A DNA stretch of 64,000 bases from Acanthacorydalis orientalis (lineage: Eukaryota; Arthropoda; Insecta; Megaloptera; Corydalidae): NCBI GenBank assembly GCA_034766995.1, contig CM068323.1, positions 2,287,752-2,351,751 of the forward strand, given 5' to 3'. Below the pieces are notes generated by a model. It ran no database searches and was not told the origin of the DNA. It saw nothing but the letters and a program-made list of their open reading frames with translations. How positions within the stretch are numbered: the first letter of the stretch is position 1; every line of letters begins with the position of its first letter. Made by a program: the position numbers and the translations under genes. Positions 56,809 through 64,000 of this stretch are shown piece by piece.

Positions 56809-56900
56809 GGCCTTATTCGCACGAGCGTTAAACAACGCATCAACGCGCGCTTTTTTTCATTTTTTCAATAAAACATGAAACTCAGTGTTTCTTTTCACAT

Positions 56901-58020
56901 GTCGGCTTTTATTTAACCGCGCGGTAAAAAATATAGAACTTGATCTATTTCTAGCCCCGACGGTTTTACGTTTTCACATACTGCTTTAAAGCGTACAGAT
57001 CAATTCCCTGCTTCATTGATGGTTTACGTGACTCTACGTCCTGAAGAAGAGTTGGACAAATTACTGTTGCAGAAGGCATTATAACGATGATGAGTACCAG
57101 GACATCCTCCAAGAAAACCTGATTCCTTCAATGTTTCATCTAGGTTCTTCAGAAAATGAATATACTATCCAGAAGAAAGATGCTCGTCGCTTTACTGCTA
57201 ACAGCAAAATGAACTGATTCTCGAGCAGCAATAAATTATAGTCATGAAACGATAATTCAGTAGTCCTGATCTCTCTCTTTGCAATCGAATCTCTATCAGA
57301 AAGTACAAACAGAAAGTTGAGGTCAAGTCTTGCCAAGACGTACGAAGCGTTGCTTGAAAAAATTCATCAAGAATGAAGCGATTGTATACATGAGGATTGT
57401 GAAGAACTTGTAACCACATTTCTTGGCCGGATGTTAGAAGTTATAAGGAACACAATATACTCGATAACTTGATTCGGGTTTAATAATGAAGACGACGTGT
57501 ACGTTTTTAGTGGAATGACAGAAGAACAATAACAAAAACTTCATTCCGAAAGATCTTTGCTGAGACGAGACAATTTCTTAAATAAAAGCATCCCGATTCG
57601 TCGATTGGAAAGAGAACAATGAGATCGATAAAATATTTTTATTACCGAAACAGAATCCAAACGAAGAATTCAAATAGTTTTGTGATATCATGTGGATTGA
57701 CTATTCTGAGGGGAAATTCTGCCTGGGGATAGTATCCCGATCGAATACGCAAAGGATTTTTTATGCGAGAAAGTTATAAGGCAGTTTTATGAAGAGGAAT
57801 TTATTTACGTAAATGGAGATATACTTCTGATATATGCAATATTCGGTAACATCCTCGCCCTTACCTCTTCCAACACTATCTAAATCATCCTCGCTGCTTC
57901 GGAGGAGTTTTTTTTCAACTGGAATGCGAAAAGTATGTAATTCCTAATTCGCTGCTTTTCGAACGCCATCGTGTTCACTACTTTTTTGTGAGGTAATTAC
58001 AACTGTTATATAACGACCAA
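56901..58020 (+). other. Degraded sequence with Tc1/mariner scraps
   Basis: Around 57100-57200 a frame gives VLQENLIPSMFHLGSSENEY-like residues then a decayed QQDGAPCHTA-like block, suggesting a Tc1 relic. 57870-58020 repeats the end seen at 17156-17320. The rest is unassigned. Confidence 0.4.
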
Positions 58021-58257
58021 GATATATAGTGTTTTTAAATGTGCATGTCAGCTCTTCAAGATTCTACAACGATGAGAAAATATTTTAATTTAAAACAGAT
58101 TTATGATTGATTCAATTTGAATGCATCGAATCATTTTATACACTTAGTAAATAGAATCGTTGAGACAAGCAGTGAGTAGACTAACTTTTATACATTGTAA
58201 CATAGCATGCGTTAATCATGTTTGAAACTGAATCCGGGTCGGTATCATTCGTTACAG

Positions 58258-58372
58258 TCGCTCCGGTTGGGTTTTCATCAATCCGTACGTTGTCGCGTTT
58301 TCAATCAAGGTTCAAAACTGCACTGGTAAAATTGTCACTGAGACTAAGAGTGTGCCGAGTACTTTAATTAAA
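58258..58372 (+). CDS. Receptor exon 9 (candidate)
   Basis: The acceptor gttacag ends at 58257 and the donor is aaa|gtaagt. One frame is open across all 38 codons: INPYVVAFSIKVQNCTGKIV then TETKSVPSTLIK. It is Ig-like only weakly. Entering with one base, it does not join exon 8 (phase 0) in frame, so an exon may be missing between them. It is separated from exon 10 by a 66-bp intron. Confidence 0.5.
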
Positions 58373-58438
58373 GTAAGTTCTTCGAGTGTAATAAAAAAAA
58401 CGGACGGTAATTTCTAAAATTGTATAGCTTCTCCTCAG

Positions 58439-58569
58439 TCGACTTAACAACAACTTAACGAAAACCGAGTTCAATCTAGTAACAACGCAAATAAAATCCG
58501 GTAAAATTATTTGCAAAGCTAAAAACCGAATAGGGAACGACGAATTTTCATATGACGTCAGTATTGAAG
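58439..58569 (+). CDS. Receptor exon 10 (C-half of an Ig domain)
   Basis: The acceptor ctcctcag ends at 58438 and the donor is gaag|gtaagt. It encodes TKTEFNLVTTQIKSGKIICK then AKNRIGNDEFSYDVSIEG, matching the strand E-F-G pattern (SGKIxCKAKNRIG) of I-set domains and similar in style to exon 5. It leaves at phase 1 and joins exon 11 in frame. The frame requires one leading base, which does not fit exon 9's phase-0 end. A foldback element sits 21 bp downstream of the donor. Confidence 0.7.
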
Positions 58570-58590
58570 GTAAGTGACATTCATCACTGA

Positions 58591-59448
58591 CAAGGGGAGA
58601 ATACGACCTCGGAAATTGACTTTGAGACCAAACTTCGTGTAGTGGTAGTGTACCCCAAAGGGATTAATATAGTAACGTACTAGCTTGCACTATCATTTTC
58701 GGGAAAAAGACTCTCCAATATTTCTACATTTTATAAGAGAAATTATTTTCTCGGTGCTAAGTTAGTTTGATAGCTATCCGTTAATGCGCATGCTTGAAGT
58801 GTCTGACATGTCAGGTTCGTGGCTCGGTCGTTTCTTGCTGTTTTTTTTTTCACCTGAATAATTATTTAATGCTTTTAATACATTTTATTAAAAAAAATAT
58901 TTAAATAAAGATGAAATAACATTTTCTTGCAATTTCCTTTTGAAAAATGCTCTCTCTAAAATGTTTACAATTTTATTTCAGAAAATGATTTTTTCACGAT
59001 TCATTTAATTTTTTTTGCATTATTTTGTAAACAAAAACAATTCGAGAAAAAATCATTTTCTAAAGTAAAATTGTAATAATTTAAAAAAGAGCTTTTTCCG
59101 AAAGAAAATTATAAAAGAATTATGTGATCGTTATTTAAATAATTTTTTTTTAATTAAATGCATTAAATAATAATCGATGAAGAAAGAAAACTGCATGAAC
59201 CGAGCGAGAATAGAACCTGGTACATCAGACACTTAAATACGGCTCGCTACCGCCTAGATATCAATCTAGTGGACAACGAAAAAAAGTTTTTCTCTCATAA
59301 GACTGATGCGGAAACTTTGGAGCTTTTTTCTCGAAAATGGATCGATAGTGCGAGCTAGAACGTTACTATATTAATACCTTTAGGGTATCCTACCACTACA
59401 CGAAGTTTGGTCCCAGAGTCAATTTCCGAAGTCGTATCCCTACTCTTG
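58591..59448. mobile_element. Foldback element, full copy B (858 bp)
   Basis: Same family as 34568-35468: starts caaggggagaatacgacctc and ends in its complement (…tcgtatccctactcttg). The tRNA-like module is present in both arms (58757-58832 +, 59195-59272 -), diverged. Confidence 0.85.
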
Positions 59449-59501
59449 TAAGTGAGACTATTACATGTGTAATTATGTAGATTTAATGTTATAACTGAAA
59501 G

Positions 59502-59789
59502 TACCGTATTAGCCCAAATATAACACGAGTCTCAGTTTTATCGAAGGAATTCGAGCAAAAATCATTTCTTACAACCTCGATTATAAGTCGACAAGCATTT
59601 TTTTCCATAAGAAACGATAAAAAAATGTTGATTTATATTTTAATAGAAAGTAACTTTACAAAAATTATACAAATATATATTTATAATGCTTACAGTTGCG
59701 TACCAGTTTAAACTTCTGAAGACGAGCCTTTCTTCTTAATGAATTCTGCACCAAAAAAAACTAGACTTATATTTAGGCTAATACGGTAG
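59502..59789. mobile_element. Small MITE (288 bp)
   Basis: Inverted termini taccgtattagcccaaatat and the complement of atatttaggctaatacggta. AT-rich, non-coding. Superfamily not assigned. Confidence 0.75.
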
Positions 59790-60061
59790 TTCATTTAATT
59801 AGAAATGTAATATTTTATATACCTGTAATCGTGTTGGTATGTTGTCTTCGAGGTTTTCTTCCTGTAAAATCGGTTGTAAATCTACTCATCACGGCCGGTT
59901 TCAGCACGTGCACCATCTTCAAGTCAATTTTAAAATTAAATTTATTAAATATTATTCCACGAATTTGACAAAGTGTTAATCTTGTGTAGTGTTGTGTGTA
60001 TGTGTGTGCGTCGTGATATATTAAGGTTGTAATGGTATGGTAGTATCACGGTCGTATATGT
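59790..60061. other. Intron sequence
   Basis: Nothing recognised; a tgtgtgtatgtgtgtgcg run at 59992-60010. Confidence 0.35.
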
Positions 60062-61012
60062 AGGTCTGGAAAAGAATAACAATTTCAATGATGAAAACGG
60101 TGCCGCTTCTTGGTTGATCTTTTTATTTACGATTTCCGCCACTACGTGTCTCCACCCACAGAGGGATACCACTGTCTTGCATACACGTAAGGAAACGACG
60201 GTCTGAAAACGGTATTGATTATTGGTCGAACTTTTTAATAATAATCTCCGACAACACGCGACGCCACCCGTAAAGAGATACACTCCCTCCCTTATATTTT
60301 AGAGCAGAGCGTGAATTTTAAATATGTATTAACAAAGACAAAATTATTAAATATGTGTAAGTGCACCACATTTATGAACTTTTAATATTCTATGACATTT
60401 TATTATTTTTTAATACTCAATTTCCATCAAAATTCGATTAGTAGAAAACGCTATTATTAGAATTATGATATTATTACGAGAGCGGTCAAAAGTAAGGTAT
60501 TGTTAGATAGAAGTGTATCCCTCTACGGTTGGTACCGCGTAGTGGCTGAAATCGTAATTAAAAAGATCTGTCAACAAGCGATACCGTTTGTGTCATTGAC
60601 ATTGCTATTCGTTGCCAGACTTGTATATACGACCGTGAGGTGTACACTTCTATCTGACCGTACCTTACTTGTCACCTCTCTCGCAATAATAGCGTAATTC
60701 TGATAATAGCGTTTTCTACTAATCGAATTTTTATGGAAGTTGAGTATTAAAAGATAATAAAATGTCATAGAATTTTAAAAGATGATAAATGTCGCGCACT
60801 TACACATATTTGACAATTTCGTCTTTGTTAATACATTTTTAAAATTCGCACTATACTGTGAAAGATAAGGGAGGGAGTGTATCATTTTATAGGTGGCGTT
60901 GCGTGTTGACAGAGATTATTATTAAAAAGTTCGACCAACAAGCGATACCGTTTTTAAACCGTCGTTGCTAGATCTGTATGTAAGACCGTGGGTTCTATAC
61001 TAGCGAGACACA
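60062..61012. repeat. Compound palindrome
   Basis: The main inverted repeat pairs about 60195-60500 with about 60640-60965 (cgctattattagaatta / taattctgataatagcg; gtaaagagatacactccct / agggagtgtatcattttat). A smaller module of about 90 bp (aaacggtat...cgaactttttaat...gccac) occurs four times, twice in each direction (about 60090, 60210, 60530, 60890). Non-coding. Confidence 0.8.
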
Positions 61013-61089
61013 TACGCGACACCCACCAACACACACGATGACATTGTGCTCATAGCTCTACACTCAGAAGTCCCTTAAATCATAAATAA

Positions 61090-63213
61090 AAACGCTCTAG
61101 ATGACAAGGTATAGATTAAAAATCTATGGCATAAAAACGACAAGCTGGGGGTGCGTAATGTTAACTCATGCTAACACAGTCAGATGGCACTGTCCACGTG
61201 ATATTTGTCCGGGAGATTTAAATACTTGAAATTTGAATATTAGCGCTGGCATATACGTTTCCATTCAGAAATATTTAATTTTAATACAATTTTATATTAA
61301 TTCTCAAGTTACCAATTCCATATAAAATACGAAATTCATTACTTCAAAATTATCATAAAATTGTGTTAAAATTAAATATTTTCGAATGAATAGGATTATA
61401 CTCGTATTTTAAATTATTTAATTTTTTTGCAATCATACTGTTGTATGATGCTGTTTACAATTCACAAAAAGACAGTTATCTATGTAATTTATTTATTTTT
61501 AAAAAATATTTAACACTAACCATAAGGAACTAAACATTGATAACAAGTACAAAAAAAAGAACATTTAACACCACACTAAAAATTGCTCTACCATCGAAAC
61601 CACAGGAAGGGGTCTTTTCCGGTGTTAATGAATTTAACACTTTTAAGTTGTTTCATCTCATGTCACACTCCATGCACATAACCCACAGTCCAATTGACTC
61701 TACTCGCCGATTAACTTCAATGATCATTCGTGACAAACGATCTGAAGTTAAATTTCGACAAAAGTAGTAGGCAATTGACTGCTTCCGGCTACGTCTCACA
61801 TGTTGCAACATAAAAACCATAATTCTGTTCCTTCCCTATGAATCAGATGTTCGGGTCAACATGCCCAGTAATTCTATCAGCATGTAGATCATACGACAAC
61901 CCCTCGCGAATTGACATTTCATCGAACATTAACAAACACCAGTTGTTTTTGTCCTTGAAATTACTGATCATGTGATTGGTATGATATGATATTGTCGTTC
62001 ACACCTGGTTTCGCAGGAATCAATCTCAAAAAAGCCATTGAAGAATTAATCGATGGTAAAACAATTAATTTCCATAATGAACGATAATGATTTAGGCTTC
62101 TTTTCCAGAAAAATAAACGTAGCATCTCCTCTTCTATCCATTGTTTACCTAAATTTGCCATACCCCTGACACAAACCTATAAAAATATATTTATGTTTGT
62201 TAATTTACGAAGCCCAATGTAAACATTTATGAATTTTAGAATAATTGTTAGTTGTGATCTAAAATGTATGTTATATATTGTATCGTATAACTTTGTACTG
62301 CTTTCAATTACTAAATTAACTTACACCATCATTGTTTCTATTTAGAATAATAATGGAAACACTGCAGATGGTGGTTACAATTTGAATAATAATTATATTA
62401 GAAACGTGTATAATTTTACAAAATAAATTATGGTATAAATAACAATATTACACTTGTGAATACTTACATTCACTAGTAGATCGATCACATCTGCAATGGT
62501 AGGAGCAATCAGTGTTTTCATCGGACTGGTTGATGAGAACACTGCGGACCTTGACTGAAATTTAAACAGCAGTTATTATATAAAAGTTTCTTGTTACACG
62601 GAAACAAATTAGGTATTTTCAGATCATTGCATCTCACATAGCATGGTTTTTAAAAATTGTTATTTTTCAAAACCATATGTAATAACGTCAAGCAGGTTCT
62701 GTTAAGAAATAAAAGTATTTTGTAGCTGTCTTTCTAAACACAACGAGAGGACCTCTGATCTGTTAATGTAGTTTTGTTGGGAATTGGTAAAATCCCGTGA
62801 TATAAAATGATGCTGACAATTTTTTCACTCTGCATGCTGATTCCACATGTTCTTTCCCAATTGCCATTGTTTGAATCCAAACACGTGCTCTACAATACAA
62901 ATATTATTACATATAAATAGCTATTAACAAATAATGTTAATCTAATTAAAATATAACTCACCTGATTTAATCACAAATTATTTCACAAACACTAACCAAT
63001 AAAAATGTTAAACACAGATGCAATTTCGAACGGCATCTTTTTAAGAATCCAATTTTTCTTTGACCAATAAGAAAGCTTATATATGTTCTCTACCAATAGT
63101 AATACGATATACAAAATGACTTATAAATCGAACATCTAACGCCATCCGTTCGTGTCAGCATTACTTAAAAAGTATGCTCAGGGTTTCCTATCTTACATTG
63201 ACTGGCCTGCCTT
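61090..63213 (-). mobile_element. P-superfamily transposon relic, second large copy
   Basis: Inverted counterpart of 75-2127 over nearly its whole length. The minus strand around 61925-61850 again gives FDEMSIREGLSYD. MANLGKQWIEEEMLRLFFWK near 62160-62100 belongs to a transposase region less visible in the first copy. Frameshifts and stops; inactive. Confidence 0.75.
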
Positions 63214-63214
63214 A

Positions 63215-63317
63215 GAGTCAACTACTAGCGTCGCCGTTCGATTTTCGAGTTTCATAAATTGACTACAATAGACAATCAGACGAGTTAGATCTCCTTTTTA
63301 TATCCTCCCTGATTCAA
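63215..63317 (+). mobile_element. P-type MITE right-end fragment
   Basis: Matches 25635-25720 (ttgactacaatagacaatc, gagttagatctcctttttat), the right end of the 25227 MITE. The left end is absent. Confidence 0.65.
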
Positions 63318-63358
63318 ACGACAGAGAACCAATCGACGCGTGCGCTTTTTATTTTTAG

Positions 63359-63486
63359 ATCAGTACTTCATGGTTTTCGTGGAAAAAAGAACTGCATACA
63401 TCGATCATTCGACCGGTTCGGTTATCATTCCGTGCAAGTCTGTAAATGATGGCGTTGTTATCAAGCTGAAGCACAACGGCAAACAG
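63359..63486 (+). CDS. Receptor exon 11 (second N-half of an Ig2-type domain)
   Basis: The acceptor atttttag ends at 63358 and the donor is cag|gtgagt. Phase 1 in, phase 0 out, exactly like exon 2. It encodes DQYFMVFVEKRTAYIDHSTG then SVIIPCKSVNDGVVIKLKHN. VFVxxxxAYI...VIIPCKxxxxxVxIKL is the Ig2 N-half signature of PDGF/VEGF receptors, so this domain type occurs twice in the window. Whether it belongs to a longer single receptor or to a downstream paralogue cannot be decided here. The following C-half exon was not found before the window ends. Confidence 0.78.
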
Positions 63487-64000
63487 GTGAGTGTTGATAA
63501 TTATTCAAAAGTAGAATTGATTAAATTCGACGTAAGCGCATGAACTCTAAATTTTGTCTTGTCGGAGCGCAGTCGAACGGGCCTTTATTTCTGTTACAAG
63601 AAACTTAACCAATCGTTATATCTTTTCCATCCGTATCGTAAGTGTTGCGTCCATATCGTACAAACGACGAAACGTCTCGCTCACGAAGATTCGTGCCCTT
63701 GTGTTGTTGGAGAAAATAATCACCAGCGAATAAGTTGAATAGACGTTTCCGACAACAGAGACAGTGTGTGATGTACTTGCTTTTTTCGATCTATATCGAT
63801 TCTTCTTTATGAATCAAATAAGAAACTAATATAACTCTTGAGACGATCTACTGATTTATAAAAAAATCCCTCAATTTCAGTATGAAACAACCTCGGACTG
63901 ACCGACGACCTGGACATTGGTATTTTATTTCTTTCCTGTTCTTTTTCTCTTCCTCTTATCCTTCCTCTTCCCTGTCCTTTTCTTCTCTTTACTCTTCTTT
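63487..64000. other. Intron sequence with terminal pyrimidine tract
   Basis: No exon with a YDPRxGF-like C-half was found. A possible acceptor at 63880 opens no convincing frame. 63934-64000 is almost purely pyrimidine. Confidence 0.45.

Larger units (their letters stand above)
55492..56900. repeat. Tandem duplication of a flank plus Harbinger unit
   Basis: Unit 1 (55492-56424) is a 126-bp flank, from taactgttttatc to caatttgcagtgtta, followed by a Harbinger element. The same flank restarts at 56425 and leads into a second, rearranged element whose terminus lies at 56555; a further terminus in the same orientation is at 56809. Confidence 0.85.

Noticed and set aside
63881..63940. Possible exon after the acceptor at 63880
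   Set aside because: The frame required by exon 11 meets a stop within seven codons and lacks the Ig2 C-half motif.
1..64000. CRISPR arrays, bacterial operons, defence islands or riboswitches
   Set aside because: No regularly spaced repeats and no prokaryotic gene structure; the sequence is animal nuclear DNA.

Overview
The window reads as insect nuclear DNA, most likely a hymenopteran and plausibly an ant. It is AT-rich, has small exons in long introns, and is dominated by mariner, piggyBac, P, PIF/Harbinger, BEL/Pao and Helentron-like elements. It also holds an insect-type mitochondrial rRNA insertion. I ran no searches: family calls are by eye from motifs, and the species is inference.

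Host content. On the + strand, eleven short exons lie between 14626 and 63486. They encode halves of Ig-like domains of a PDGF/VEGF-receptor type ectodomain (Pvr family). Each Ig domain is mostly split into an N-half and a C-half exon, and the junctions between domains that I could verify are phase 1. The first exon resembles the end of Ig1 and exons 2-3 resemble Ig2; Ig3, Ig4 and an Ig5-like module follow. The last exon (63359-63486) again looks like the N-half of Ig2. No signal peptide, transmembrane segment or kinase exon was seen, so either the gene continues past both edges or two receptor copies lie head to tail. The introns (about 64 bp to 9.1 kb) are mostly transposons.

Layout. 0-5 kb: a P-type relic, a Tc1 relic and a mariner between (TA)n tracts. 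5.4-8.7 kb: a nuclear copy of mtDNA (16S, tRNA-Val and 12S on the - strand) split by an internally deleted piggyBac. 9-14.5 kb: a TTAA MITE, a half piggyBac, a foldback arm, and a Harbinger interrupted by an insertion that itself carries a mariner. 15-31 kb: mariner relics, a DUF4817-type element, a truncated-ORF mariner, a Helentron-like piece, a P-type MITE with an 8-bp target duplication, and a piggyBac 3' half containing a second TTAA MITE. 31-43 kb: a LINE scrap, foldback elements, a Harbinger DDE relic and another mariner. 43-50 kb: a mariner relic, an errantivirus-like relic, a third TTAA MITE, a Helentron-like element with terminal inverted repeats and endonuclease remains, and a mariner relic. 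50.5-55.3 kb: a young BEL/Pao element with identical LTRs whose 1250-codon ORF lacks the reverse transcriptase and integrase cores. 55.5-64 kb: a tandemly duplicated Harbinger, a foldback, a compound palindrome and a second large P-type relic.

The most notable signals are non-autonomous derivatives that keep long or shared coding remnants: the RT-less and integrase-less BEL ORF, the mariner copies that share a deletion of the DNA-binding domain, the foldback with tRNA-like modules in its arms, and the P-type MITE carrying a THAP start. No CRISPR, bacterial operon or antiviral system is present.
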